The notes under the pieces are model-generated. The model made no database searches, was not told the DNA's origin, and saw only the letters and a list, made by a program, of their open reading frames with translations. From NCBI GenBank assembly GCA_048213135.1, contig PS015442.1, positions 14,194 through 78,193 on the forward strand: a stretch of DNA of 64,000 nucleotides, read 5' to 3'. This DNA is from Reclinomonas americana ATCC 50394. Taxonomy: Eukaryota > Jakobida > Jakobea > Jakobida. The number at the start of each line of letters is the position of its first letter. The first letter of the stretch is position 1. Of this stretch, positions 34,401 to 46,500 are shown one piece after another. The position numbers and the translations under genes were made by a program.

Positions 34401-34717
34401 GCACCACTGGCCATGCCTCCCGACACGCACAAGCTGAAGGTGAGCCGAGAGAACAAGTTGGAGCGGCCGTGGATGTGCAGTCGATACTCACTCCCCGACA
34501 GAAACACATTGCTCTGGTATGCGAGCGTCTGTCCAAGGGCATGCGATTGGTCAAGGATGCGCAAAAGAGCAGCAGCAGCAGTGGCGGAGGAGGAGGAGGA
34601 GCAAGTGGCAGTGGTGGAGGTGGCGATGGAGAGTCCTCCAGTGCTGTGGGCACCAGCGAGGGCGGCTCGAGAGGTGGCAGCCGACCGCGAAGCAGCAGCG
34701 GTGGTGGTCGGAAGTGA
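31433..34717 (+). CDS. BBS9: BBS9/PTHB1, BBSome subunit
   Basis: Exon 1 is only MSLFQ (ATG 31433). After a pyrimidine/GT-rich intron comes AREWWGTNAGHDEEFGDGCL, which matches the BBS9 amino terminus closely. After the gap the beta-propeller and following parts are present: WSLNVGEHIYEIRTGKYSKS, LVGTHSSSMVVYRDPQVVWS, EQGRVLVTYMGTDPASNPVS and MDYAEMDAEHKRLQAHIREA, then VTFDTNKPPVLLSTLFEDVI and YRVQAGSFEALWLLSHELVR. Past a second gap is the C-terminal signature GWEEVTDAAMTHLLRTALAR and KHIALVCERLSKGMRL, followed by a Ser/Gly tail and stop at 34717. BBS9 is a core subunit of the BBSome, which moves membrane proteins in and out of cilia. Its presence implies a flagellated cell. The Gly/Ser tail replaces the usual C-terminus. 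Confidence 0.95.
31662..32069. other. Assembly gap (408 N)
   Basis: A run of N in the N-terminal beta-propeller region of BBS9. Confidence 0.99.
34091..34266. other. Assembly gap (176 N)
   Basis: A run of N in the C-terminal helical region of BBS9. Confidence 0.99.
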
Positions 34718-34796
34718 GTGTTCATCTCCTTCTCCATTCTCGTCGTCCTGTCGGTGTGTCCCTCTTTCGTTGCACTTTCGTAAAAAGCAAGAAAAA

Positions 34797-36423
34797 ATGT
34801 CGTCGAGCGAAAGTGAAACGCGTTTGGTATTGATGGCTGCCTTTTGTCGCGTGCATGAATGCACTCGGCCAGACTTGCTGCGCGAGTTGGCCGTTTGTGC
34901 GGAGACAGTGCATGAGGCGTGGTTCAGCAGTGAGCAAGTTGCGCGAGAGGGTCGGTCGATGCGGACTCTGACGAGCTCACTTCAATTGGGGTCGCAGAAG
35001 TTCGCCCTCGTGCCGCACTTGTTCACGGTGTTGTCGCATGTGCGGGCGGATGTGCAGCAGTATGAGGCCGTGTTTCAGGATCTTCTAGGCGACGATCCGA
35101 CGAGGTTGGTGATGCATACGGGGAAAACTGTGTATTGTTCGTGTGCCTGTTTTTGACGGTGTGCACAGACCGGATCATGTTCTGCTTTGCACCATCGAGT
35201 TCTTGTATCACCAGCATCGCGAGTCGCTGGGCGAGTGGCTCACAACAATGCAGCGCTTCAGTGGCGGGTCAATGTCATTCGAGTTGCGCACGCTCGTTGC
35301 GAGAATGTCGATTAATATTGACAAATACCGACTTCGAACAGAATGCTGCTGCTGTGTGCCCTCCACCTGCTGAGCGACCGATCGCCGATGCTTGCGGCGC
35401 TGGAGGGAGATGACGATGACGAGGAGGCGCACATGCATGTGCTTGCCGGCGACGATACAGTGGTCCGTGAGTTCGTGGACCTGGTGGAGCAGACGGTGGT
35501 GCCGGAGGCGGCTGCCGATCGGATGGACGCCGCCTTGCGGCAGCTGGCGTACCGCACCAGTGCGATGTTTGCGGCGCATGGTGTGCACGCGGAAATGCAC
35601 TTGCAGTTGCTGTGCGATTCGCTGGACCACGACGAGAGCGCCGACAACAGAGCGACACTGGTCATGGCGCTGGCCGACGTGGTCAGAGTCATCGGCCACC
35701 GCCAGTGCGGTCTGAGTGACGCGGTGATGGAGCGCGCCCTCGATATTCTCTTTGCGTACACCGACGGACCCGTGCACGAGCTGCAGGTGGTGGCCACTGC
35801 GGTCTTTTGCCGCCTGCTGCTGTTGGAGTGCGCCGTCATTGACGAGCGACTCGAGGTGTCACTCGTCAAGTTGACCGACAAGCTCCTCAACGAAATCGAC
35901 GAGGCGCGACAGCGACGAACGGTCGCCGGCGCCGACAGTGGCCACCAACAGCGAGATCCCTCGGGCACCGACGCTCCCGAGCTGGCGGGCATTGCCGGCG
36001 CGTTCTTTGACGAATACACTGGCGCGGAGCACGACAGGCACCAAGAGGCGGTGGCCAACACAGTGCTGAAATGCATTGTCGACGGAGTGGATCGCGGGTC
36101 GCTCGTGGTCACCGCCGACGGCGTGCTCTGTCAGTCTCGTTGCGTCGACGAGAGAGGGAGAGCGTACAAGTTCCACCAGCGACTCACGCCCTCGCACAGC
36201 CACTCCCGTTGCACTCGCCGCAAACGAGCATCAGCCGCTGACACGCGTGCAGTGCCTCCTGCGGTACCTGCAACGCCAGTACCTCACGCAGGTGGCCAAT
36301 GCCGTGCACGAAAACCTGCTGCTCGAATTCGGCCTGAGCACCCACACAGTGTGCGTCCGCCGCCTGCTCGACGATCTGGCCACACGCAACAACAGCAAGC
36401 CACTGGGCGCGGCGGGTCAATGA
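34797..36423 (+). CDS. Unknown alpha-helical (ARM/HEAT-like) protein
   Basis: The ATG at 34797 lies only 79 bp after the BBS9 stop. Exon 1 reads LLRELAVCAETVHEAWFSSE and ALVPHLFTVLSHVRADVQQY. An intron (donor GTTGGT at about 35105) joins to PDHVLLCTIEFLYHQHRESL. A second, 60-bp intron with donor GTTGCG joins SGGSMSFE to MLLLCALHLLSDRSPMLAAL. The long third exon contains FVDLVEQTVVPEAAADRMDA, MALADVVRVIGHRQCGLSDA and VVATAVFCRLLLLECAVIDE. A final intron leads to QCLLRYLQRQYLTQVANAVH, ending KPLGAAGQ at 36423. Predominantly helical pairs suggest an ARM/HEAT-type solenoid. I recognise no family. All introns are in phase, so the gene model is good even though the function is not known. Confidence 0.7.
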
Positions 36424-36478
36424 AGAGGAGGAAGAACAGAAAGCCGAGCAACTTACAACAACTCCCACTCGAGAGCTT

Positions 36479-37262
36479 TTACTTGGACGAGATCTCGTGC
36501 AGGAAGGCCACGTAGTCGACATTGCCCTCCTCGTCTGGGGTAAAGAACTTGGCGAACTCGACCATTTCCTCGTCGGTGAGCTCCTCGCCCATCTGCACAC
36601 ACACACACACACGCACGAGTCACGACACAGTCCGGCGATCACCGACGACAACTGCAACAACAAACGCACCTGCTCGACCGAATCACGCAGCGTCTCATAC
36701 TTGACCTTCATCGTGTTCTCCGGATCAAACACGCGCCACGCCGCCACCATCTCCTCAAACGACAGCGGCTCAAACTGCTCCTTGGTCCTCTCGTACATCT
36801 CCAGCAGCTGCTTGTACGTGATAATGTCGGGCTTGTCGGGATCGCCGGCCTCGGCCAGCGCCTGCTTCAGTCCCATCACGGTCGGATTGAATCCAATTAA
36901 CGGGAACATGTATGTCACGTGCTCCTTGTTCAGCGTCTTGGCCTCGCCCTGTGTTGCTGGGTCAGTGATGGTGATCACAGAGATCGAAATACCACGCTCA
37001 TCAGTGTACCTTGTTGGTCGCCGTCCACCACAGGAACAACAGATAGTCTTTCCTGTACTGATCAATGGCAGCAGGCTGTGCACACGCACCGCGTCAGAGT
37101 CAACAGTTAAACAGAGAGCAAGAAACAAGATGTGACTCACATCGGCCGAGGATGGCAGATCGGGCTTTTCCGGATCTGTATGTATGCGCAGACAGTGAGT
37201 AGCAGCAGCAGGAGACAATGCGAGCGAAAGAGGCACGAACCCTTCTTCTTCTTCGGCGGCAT
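36479..37262 (-). CDS. Calmodulin/EFCAB2-like EF-hand protein
   Basis: Starts MPPKKKKG at 37262 and ends FLHEISSK at 36479, with about five short exons. The C-terminal half reads as a pair of EF-hand helices: PLSFEEMVAAWRVFDPENTM, then MGEELTDEEMVEFAKFFTPD and EEGNVDYVAFLHEISSK. The N-terminal half has AEAGDPDKPDIITYKQLLEM. The loops are degenerate: the DPENTMKVKYET loop lacks several Ca2+ ligands, so calcium binding is doubtful. The length (about 170) and layout fit the calmodulin/troponin C/essential light chain superfamily, including axonemal EFCAB2/DRC8-like proteins. The subfamily is not decided. Head-to-head with the ankyrin gene, 76 bp between start codons. Confidence 0.72.
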
Positions 37263-37338
37263 TGTCGATGATTGATAACGGAAGGACAGAGGCTCGCGTC
37301 TTGTTTCGCGCGCATTCTTGCCACACACAGAGAGAGCA
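37263..37338. promoter_or_regulatory. Very short bidirectional promoter (76 bp)
   Basis: Only 76 bp separate the divergent start codons of the EF-hand gene and the ankyrin gene. Both 5' UTRs and any shared promoter must lie here or overlap the coding regions. No TATA box is seen. Confidence 0.5.
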
Positions 37339-40300
37339 ATGAGCGCAGCAGCGAAGCGAGTGGCGTTCTCTGCTGGTGGCGACACGAGCGATGCGGTGCT
37401 GTCCTCTGTGACGTTTGTCTTGCCGCCGGGCACAGTCGCATCCAATGAAAAGAGCAACAACAAGCGAGGCAAGAAGAGTGGCTCGACCACGACGACCACT
37501 GTGGCAACCAGCACGCGTCTCGAGGACATTATGATCAGTGGAGACCATGAGGTGCGTGGGAGAGCGCGTGACAAGTTCGCGCCATTTCTCACTTTTATCA
37601 CACGCACACGCAGACTTTGTTGGCGGCGCTCGACGTCCCCGCCAACTCACGTCCTCGACTCGGCTACGATCTCGGCGTGGAAGTCGTGTTTGAGGCTGTC
37701 ACATCCGATCGACATGCGCCTCTGCTACGGTCTGTCTGTGTGCGCGTGTTGGTGTCACTCACACTCATCACTCACTCGCACGCAATCAGTGGCGTGTTGA
37801 GCAAGCGACCGGAGTTGGCGCACTCGCGCAAGCACGGCAAGACACCGCTCTTCAGCGCCGTTCAGTATGAGTGCATTGAGGTGCGATTGAGAGAGGAGCC
37901 GTTGTGATTGCCTTGATTGCCTCATTCAATCGATTGATGGTGGTTGGCAGTGTGTTCGCGCGCTGCTGGAGGCCGGTGCCGAGGTGGAAAGCAACGCGGC
38001 GGATGAGTACGGCGTGACTCCGCTGGCACTGGCGGCCAGCATCCCCAGCACGGATATCTTTATGCTGCTGCTGCGCGACTTTGGTGCGTCGGTGTATGCG
38101 GTCGACAAGTGTGGCGAGACGGTGCTGCACAAGTGTGCCATTAGCGGCGATGTGCTGATCATGGAGGCGGTGCTGCGCGAGTTTAAGCCCTCAGACCCAC
38201 GCAGCAAGTGGTCGTCGATTGAGGAGTTTGTGTCGGTGTTGGACTCGGTGGGTCAGTGCGCGGTGCACTTGGCCATGTGTGATGGGTTGCGTCTACGACT
38301 GTGTCTCCCTGGTGTTTTCTGTGCACAGTCGCTGACTGTGCGGGTATTGCAGGAAGCTGTCGCCGCTCTACGGTGCGCCCAAGTCAAGAACACCTGTCGC
38401 GAATGCCGCTGTGGTTGGTGTGTCGGTCAGGGAGTCACCGCCCAAGACGACTCTGGTTTCGGTGGCCAGCAAGAAGCAGGCGAACAGTGCGGTCGGCTTG
38501 GTGTCGGGCGAGGGAGTCGACGGTGAGCATGCCACCGTGGTCGACCCGGAGCTGGATGGCGTCGACGATGAGGCGTTGCAGGAGGAGGTTGTGGACAGCG
38601 ACACGGGCAACATGGAGGTCTCGCAAATCATGCTCGATCTCTTGGTGCGCTTCTGCCCCAAGCTCGACTTTTGCGTGCGCGACGGGCGCGGTTTTGCCCC
38701 GATCCACTACACTTGCTCCGTCGGCAACGCCGACACCACGGCACGCCTCATGATCCTCACACGCAGACCAAACGTGATGAGCAAGACGGGACGCACGCCA
38801 CTCTTTGTCGCCTGCATGCACGGCTGGTTCGAGGTGGTGGCCAACATGCTGGACGTCGCCGAAGAGGACCAGGAGATTTGTCTGCAGCAGGCCGAGGAGG
38901 GAATGCGCAATCCGGCCGCGCCCAGCTCCTCCAAGTCCCCGACCCCGATGGAGATCGCCATCAATGCGCCCGACATCAAGGGTCGCACGCCGCTCATGAT
39001 GGCGTGCAAGCGCGGCTCCGACTCTTGCGTGCAGCTGCTGCTCGCCGAGGGTGCAGCGGTGAACACCATTGAGAAGCCGTCGCGCGATTCCCCACTGCAT
39101 GCGCTGGCACGCAACACCACCGATCGCGCGGGTGCGCTGCGTGCGCTCCAGCTCATCATCACCGAGGCCTACATTGGTCACAATCTGATTACCTATCGTT
39201 GCGTTGGTCGCCCCCCCTCCACTGTCGTGTCGTGAGAGAGAGATTCTCATCTCCGAGTCTCCCCCGACTGCAGCCAACCACGCTGGCCGACACATTCCCA
39301 AGCCCGCCGCGCTGGCCGATCTGCTGTACCACTTCAACAGCGAGCAGATGAACGCCTTTGAGGTGGCGGTGGAGTACAAGAATCGGGAAATGGCACACAT
39401 TTTGCGCCGCTACATGGTGCGTCCATCATTTTGTGAAGCCCTCCCACTGTCAGCAGTGCGACTCAACGCGTGTGTGTGGCAGGACGCGGTGATTATGTGG
39501 CGACCGGGTGGATACCAGCCGTTGACCGAGGACGAGGAACGCAAGGTGCTGCAGCGCCACGAGCAACTGCAACAGGTGATGATCATGCGGCTGCGCGAGG
39601 AGCTCGGCTACACGGTGGCCACCGAAGACGCCGTCGCAGTGCGACCAGATCGGCCGTTGGCGGCGATTGCTGCCGAGCCGACTCCGGCGCCGACCTCGGC
39701 TGCAGCTCCGCAGTCACCACCGAGCGGCGCCGTGTCGCCGCCGGCCACCAATGTGCGTTCACGAGGTAAGAAGGGTGGCAAGACTGCGGCGTCGGCCACC
39801 GTCGTGGAGCGCCACGAGTTGCCAGTGGTGTCGGAGGCCGACAAGGAGAATGCGAATCAGTCGCCGGTGCCAGCGTCGGCGAAATCAAAAACCGCCAAGC
39901 TGGGTGTCGAGGTCACCACAGTGGCGACCACCAAGAAGAAGGGTGCCGGCAAGAAGGCGGCTGTGATGGCCGCGGCGGCACCAGCCGGCAAGGCCCGCGT
40001 GTTGATTGTTGCGTCGTCGCCGCGTCGAGACCGACTCCGTTGCCTTTCTCTGACTCGCACTCGCGTGCCGATGCACAGAGCTCATCTTCCACCGCCACAC
40101 ACAATGTTAACGTGGGCGGCAAGCAAAAGGGCGGCAAGGTGTGTGTCGCGGGCAAAAGCATATGTCTGTCCCATTCCGCACTCACCAACTCGCCCCCCTT
40201 TTGCAGGCCTCCAAATCAAACACCAATACCACCAAGGGCTCGACCGTCGCCAGTGACAACACGTCGACGGTGGAGGTCACGACGACCAAGGTCACTCGCG

Positions 40301-40446
40301 TGCGCCGTGAGGTGGTGATGCGGTATCGTCACCCTTGCCTTCGTGGCTTCAACTACATGTTGCTCGTGCTCCTCGTGTTCCTCGTCGGCCTCCTCTTCTC
40401 GCACCTTGTGTACTGGAGAGCCGGTCGCGTGTCGCTCGGCTGGTGA
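37339..40446 (+). CDS. Ankyrin-repeat protein with C-terminal membrane anchor
   Basis: Starts MSAAAKRVAFSAGGDTSDAV at 37339. Ankyrin repeats follow across several exons: HGKTPLFSAVQYECIECVRA, NAADEYGVTPLALAASIPST, DKCGETVLHKCAISGDVLIM, DGRGFAPIHYTCSVGNADTT, SKTGRTPLFVACMHGWFEVV, DIKGRTPLMMACKRGSDSCV and SRDSPLHALARN. The C-terminal third is a Pro/Ala/Lys-rich linker with a KEN-like element (EADKENANQSP). A basic stretch and one hydrophobic segment (GFNYMLLVLLVFLVGLLFSH) come just before the stop at 40446, so the protein is probably tail-anchored with its repeats in the cytosol. The exact membrane and partners cannot be told. It is convergent with SUGP1 downstream. Confidence 0.82.
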
Positions 40447-40715
40447 TTCGATCGCCGTCCACAGACGACCAAATATGTGTGTTTGTACCCGCAGTGTTGT
40501 TTTGCTGTGTAGTTTGTTTTGTGTGTTGTGTTGATCTGCCGCGACGCCTTGCGCGTGTCTGCGTCTCTCTCCCCCCCTTTCCCCCTTCATGTGCACCGCC
40601 GACTGCGCGCAGAGCGTGGGGGCCGTCGATTGGCCGCTGCTCCCTCTCTGCGCTGCGCTGAAAGAAACATTAATCGTACATAAAAATCTTGTTGCCCGTG
40701 GCGTGTGACTCGCGT

Positions 40716-42370
40716 TCAATAGTACGACTTGCGTGGATTGTTGAATGGACTGCGCGCACACACGAGAGATGAGCACGAGGAGAACAGGCGTGCCCAAGGT
40801 GTCACGCCTCGTAACTTGGGTCGATGCTGGTACGACAGCATCATGCGTTTCCTGAAAATCTCCGTGTCGTCGTCCTGCGCCTCCACCTCAAAGGTCTTGG
40901 CGCGGGCTCCCAGGCCACGAGTGCCACCCATGTCGACGGCTTCTACCGGCGCCACACGGCCCTGGCCCTCCGCCCCGAGTCCACCACCACCCCAACCCAT
41001 CCGTGCCATCATCTGGTGCCCCTTGTTGCTGTCGTCCAGTTGAATCTGCGACGCCGGATCCACCTCTTCCTCGTCCAACTGCACGCCCTTGGCGCGCGCG
41101 GCCTGATGTATGAACTTTTTCAGTTCCTCGCGCGGCAGATAGTGGTTCACAGAGCGCTTATTGGCACCACGCGCTCCGCTACCGCCACCGCTGCCACCAG
41201 GCGCGCCGCTGGCCGGCGTGCCCACTCCCTCGCTGCCACCGTGCTTCATCGGCGTCACCTCCACCTCCATCAATTCGGCGCCCGCACTGGACGTGAGAAT
41301 GGCTGCAGCACGCACAGTGAATACCGCAGATCGCTGTCGCACACTATTGCGGATAAAGAAACGCAACAAGAGGGCGTCGCCAGGCGCGCCAGCACCTCGG
41401 GCGAGTTGAAATCCCGCGTGTGCGACTCAAACAGCGGCTTACCGAGCCGCTGTCGCTCACGAGCCAAGCGTGCACGATAGTACATGCAGTCGGTGGAGTC
41501 GTAAATGTACAGGAACGAGAAGCGCGGATCGGCCATGTTCTTGCGCAGACACGCCAACTCCACTCGCGGTCCGTGCTTGCCAATGAAGCGGGCCAGCTTG
41601 TCGATGCGCTCGTGCAGCACTCCGTTGCTGGGCGGAGCCACCGATGCTGTGCGATGATCGCATTAGCAACGAAGGAGGATAGAGAGTGAAGGAGAAGACG
41701 CGAGAAGCTCACCTGGCATCGCCGTCAATGCTGGCGACGACTCGGGCAGGCCGTCCAGTGCCGACTCGCGTCGCTGTCGCTTGCTGCTCGACTGCCCATC
41801 ACTCTCCATTGCTGCAGTGGACGCAGACAATGCCGGCGAAGCTGCAGTCGTTGTTGTTGTTGTTGAAGATAATGACGAAGGCGTGGCAAAGGAGGAGCCC
41901 CCTGCGGCAGCCTCTGCGGCCGCTCTACACCGTGCACGCGAGACGAGTGAGCTCTCTTCACACATAGAGAAGCAATGACAATCGAGAACGAGAGAGTCAC
42001 CTTCTCTTGGACACTGCCTCGCTGCCGCGAATGCGAGGCTGTGGAGGTGACCTGTGTGTGGCGCACAAAGCGTGTGAGTCTCTTTCTCTCTTTCACACAC
42101 ACATACTCTCCTCTCTCTCTTTGAGCATCCCCATCAGCACCTGAGTGCACTGCGCTTAACAGGGCCAGAGAACACCTCATCATCGTCCTCGTCGGCACCG
42201 AGAGAGAAGGGCACTGCACCAATGACTCCGCCTCCTCCAGCCGACATTGCCGAAAGCGGCGTGGCAACGGTGGAGATGAGAGAGCTGGTGGGAGTTGCGG
42301 TGGCGAGCAGGTCGCCACCGGGCGTTGAGGGGGTGAGGCTGAAGGAGAAGGCCGGCTTCTTGCTTGACAT
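40716..42370 (-). CDS. SUGP1: SUGP1-type SURP and G-patch splicing factor
   Basis: Starts MSSKKPAFSFSLTPSTPGGD at 42370. A SURP domain is clear: LHERIDKLARFIGKHGPRVE, NMADPRFSFLYIYDSTDCMY and YYRARLARERQR. Downstream is a G-patch: NKGHQMMARMGWGGGGLGAE then GQGRVAPVEAVD. The protein ends EIFRKRMMLSYQHRPNPFNN followed by PRKSYY, when a GT-AG intron with donor GTTACG (about 40815) is used. That tail is the hallmark of SUGP1. SUGP1 associates with SF3B1/U2 snRNP and, through its G-patch, with a DEAH helicase in branch-site selection. Animal SUGP1 has two SURP domains; only one is seen here. The N-terminus and linker are Ser/Thr/Ala-rich. Confidence 0.88.
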
Positions 42371-43526
42371 TCTTGTCTACGTACGTATTGTGGAGTGTGT
42401 AGTGGGACGAGCGCAGGGTGTGGGACGCAATGCGACGACGGTGATGGAGCTCGTGCAGCAGTTCAGGCGTGCTGATCGGGCGTCGGCAAGGCAGTGCGAG
42501 CATGCACTGTCACTGTGAGTTGATGGCACGACGTGCACCAGGTCGACGTCCGTGTGATATCGATCCGCGTGTTCGGATATATATCGATTGCAGCCGGCGC
42601 CGGCCAGCTGCAGGCGTTTTCTGATCCAGACAAACGAGAGTTGATGGGAGAAAGATGCGTTTGTCGATTGCCACATGCTTGCTGGGGCAGTCCTTGTATA
42701 AGTTGTTGTTGACGCATGCGCGAGAGCAGTCACACCCGCAAGCGCATCGCTGTGGATCGATCATTCAGTATCGCTGCGTTGTTCTGCAGGCCCGCTGCTA
42801 CACGCCTCCAACCTGCTTGGTGCACCTCTGCATTGCCAGTCTTCTGTCGCTATCAATTGGTGCGCGCGGTTTTGCCATCGATATCCATGTACATGTGAGG
42901 GCCAGTTTACTCTTTCCGCTCGCGGCAGTGTGAGTGCACTCGCACATGCGCCATCCACGCTTCGATTCAAACCCTCTTGTGCGCACCGCTGCGTGTCGAG
43001 CTCAACGGCATCGAATAAGACGACGATCGTGAATAACGGTGCAACAAAATACCGACGCACCTGAATATCGGGTCCTCCTGCTGTCCCTCTCTCCTCCCTC
43101 TCCCCTCCGCATTGACCACTGCGGCTGTGCCCCCATCGCTCCCCGCCAAGTGCTGTATTGCCTAAGATGTCGCCGATTGGTTGATCATACAGATGTCGAG
43201 TGGTCACTCCGGACAAGTCGATTAACTCGTACACACCACCTCGTCCCCCTCACTCTCCGTGGCTGTACTGCCCTCTGCACTTTGGTGGAGGCGCGACATG
43301 TGCAGTCAACGCAACTCTGCACACTGTTGCTTGCCTGTTGTGACCCCAGAAGCCGTTGGCGGAGCATTTCACAAAAACGACCGTTTGTGCGTCTGTCTTT
43401 TCACTTTTTGCGCGAGAGAAGACAACACTGTATCACTCGCTCCACACACACGCACGCACGCGCGCCCACACGCATCTCACACGAACACCTTGTTAATCCC
43501 TTGTGCGTGTGCGTGTGCTGGGTGAG
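42371..43526. other. Intergenic region, no supported gene
   Basis: 1156 bp between the divergent SUGP1 and polycystin-like genes, long for this compact window. It has an AT-rich patch with an ATATATATCGAT element (about 42577-42590), a CCGGCGCCGG palindrome just after it, and GT/CA tracts near 43445-43520. It probably holds both promoters. Short ORFs here lack splice or homology support. I saw no tRNA. Confidence 0.5.
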
Positions 43527-46500
43527 ATGAGCCGTGGTACTACAAAAAATAGATGCGTCGCCTGGTCTGCGATGGCAGTCTCGCTACTGCTGGTGCTGCT
43601 GCTGCCGGTGGTCGCGGCGGAGAGAGTGGTATGTATGCGCACGCGATCACCCCGCATATGTGGCGATTCTCACTGCGCTCTCTGCGGTAGCACTCGATGA
43701 ATACCGGTCCAAGCGTCCGGGTTGAGAGCATCGATGGTGCGTGCGTGTTCTGTGTATGCCAAGCGGTGCGCATGTGCATCGTTCCCTCACTTCTTCTTTG
43801 TCTGTTGCACAGGCTCATTACTGCTGAGTGGCGGCATCTCTCTTCGCACTGCATCACCGTCCATTGACGACTTCACTCCTCGCTACTTCCCCAACCTCTC
43901 GTTGAGTTGGACGAGCACACACTCCTCCTCTGCCCCCGTCGCCTTCTCACCCTCTCACACGACCAGATACCGTCGATTCAACATCACGGTCACCGACGCT
44001 GTGGACAACTCTGCCGACGCCGGCTGGTTCGTGGTCATTCCGGCGGCGACCTCCTGCCTCTCTCTCATGTCGGTCGACGATCCCGACTCGCCCACCTCGA
44101 TCGAAACAAGGGCAGCCGAATTGTCGACCTCGTCTGCGCATGCAGCACCATCGACGAGAACGGCGTCAGTCCAGTCGACACTCAAACTCACCGGTGACTT
44201 CTCGGCCACCGCTGCTGGCTTTTACACAGTCTGTGTGCGCTGGTCCCCTACCTCGGCCTACTCGACTGTTGGTACACTGCAGGTCACTGCCATTAGCAGC
44301 TGCTCGTTTGCTGGCACGGGGAGCACTGGTCTCGCCAGTGGACCGGCTGCCTCAGCCACGTTCACCCACCCATACAGCATTGTCAGCGACAACGCTGGAG
44401 GCTGGTTTGTCAGCGAAGTGGTGAGTTGACGGTCGCCGGCGCCTGTCATGATCGCGCGCACCGTGACGGTGTTTCACCTTTCATGTTGCACAGGAGTCCC
44501 ACAAGATTCGTCGCATCACGCCATCCGGGTACGTGTACGACTTTGTCGGCAGCGGTGCCGCCGGCCTAGTCGATGGCTTCCGTCAGGGCGCGGCCTTCAA
44601 CGGGCCCAGCAGCCTCTACTTCAACGCCAACAACAGCATGCTGTACGTCGCCGACTCCAACAACGGGGCGATCCGCATGGTGAGCCTCGACGGAACGGTG
44701 ACCACGCTGGTCGGTGCTGGCAATGGAATGCCGAGCGACGGATCATTCCCCATCGGCAGCGCCAAACTCGGCACCACCAAGTTCCTCACGGGCCAAGGCA
44801 ATCTCTTGTATGCCAGCGACAACACCAACCGTGTGCGCCGCCTTGATGTCGCCAGTGGTGAGTGCTGCACAAGCCGGTCTCGAGCACCGCATGCTGATGC
44901 TCCGTTCCCCCCACCGATGCAGGCACCATGCAGACAGTGGCTGGCGATGGCACAGCAATGTCCAGCACTGGCACACTCCCCTCACGGATCAATGGCCCCA
45001 CCGGCATCACCATGTCGCCCACCAGCAACAGGCTGTTTGTGGCAGACTCGTCACACACTGTTCGCTTCCTCAACTTTACCGGCAGCACTCTGAGCCTTGC
45101 AGCCGGCGTCAGCGACACCTCTGGCAATGTGGACGGTGCGACGTGGGCCACTGGAGCGTCAAAACCCAAGTTCTCGTCCCCAGAAGGTGTGGTGTTTGAC
45201 TCGCGAGGCAGCCTGATCATTGTCGACGCGGTGCGTGCACGCGTATGGGTGTGTGCGTGTGTGCACAAGTGGGAGTGTTCATTCTGCCTTTTCCCCTGGT
45301 AACCAGGGCAACAGCGCCGTTCGCGAGCTCACCACCGACAGTCGTGTGTACACGTTTATCAATGGTCGTCAGCAAGCGCACTCACCGACGATCCGAGCCG
45401 ACGGCACCAGCATTCTGCTGCCATTCAAAGGAGTTGAGCTGAACAGTTGATCCATCCCGCTTGCCCCGTCTCTTGTCACTTACCATTCACGTTTGCGCTC
45501 TCTGTTGCAGAACACCACCCCTCGCATCGACGTCGTTTACTATGGCAGTTGCGCACAGCGCTAGCTTCTCTCTGCCTTCCCTCCCCTTCATGCTCACTCC
45601 CACGAATGACAGGCACGGTCATTGCCGTCACTCCGCACGCGGTGGCCCGTCAGTCGGGTACGCGCAGTATTACACTGACTGGCTGCTCGCTGGTCGACGT
45701 GTCGTCTGTGGACTCGGCCTTCTTGTTGACGAGTTCGTCGACGCCATGCAGCAGCTTGAAAGCCGTGCCGATGGGCGCGACAAAGCCCGACGTTACCAGC
45801 GTCACATACACTAGTGCCTCGCAGATGGTGCTGAGCGTCGACACGACTGGTACCTCTGGCGGCATCTACAACCTGTGCTTCCGCGCGAAGAGCGACTGGA
45901 TGTCGTGGGTGCAAGTCGGATACCTGCGACTGTGGCAAATCACCACAGTGACCCCCAGTGCGCTGCAGCGGCGTGCCAACTCGGTGATTGTAATCAATGG
46001 CACGGGACTGCCGGATCTGACGGGTACCAGCACCACGGCATTCACAGTCGGCATTGGCTCATCGTGCACGTCGCTGACGGGCACGCTTCCGGCGGTGGTC
46101 ACCTCTGTCAGTTCGCTGCAGATGATCCTCACTGTTGACGCGTCGGGAGCGTCGATTTTGAACTCGGTGTACCGTGTGTGCATGGACGATGGCTCAGGCA
46201 GTGGACCCACCTCGGTGTACTCGACACTGGTCGTCAGTGCGTTTCCATCCGTCAAATCACTTTCCCCTCAATCTCCCTTTTCTCGCAACTAATTTTCGCT
46301 TGCCGCTCCTCAGTGTCGAGCACGACATGCACCGTGACCGGTATCGCCGATACTCCGGGTGCTACCGACGGCGCTGCCACGTCGGCCAAGTTCAGCGGTC
46401 CTGCCGGTCTTGCGCTTCACCCCACGACAGGTGATCTGTTCATCGCCGACACTGGCAACAAGATCATTCGTCGCATGAGCTCCGGTGGCACTGTGTCGAC

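Noticed and set aside
40735-40815. A GC-AG intron at the end of SUGP1
   Set aside because: Using GC after CGAG leaves the last exon out of frame. The nearby GTTACG donor joins in phase to give RPNPFNNPRKSYY, the family C-terminus.
42655-42933. A 92-codon intronless plus-strand ORF with a hydrophobic N-terminus
   Set aside because: There is no homology and no codon bias like neighbouring genes. It sits in a promoter-like intergenic region.
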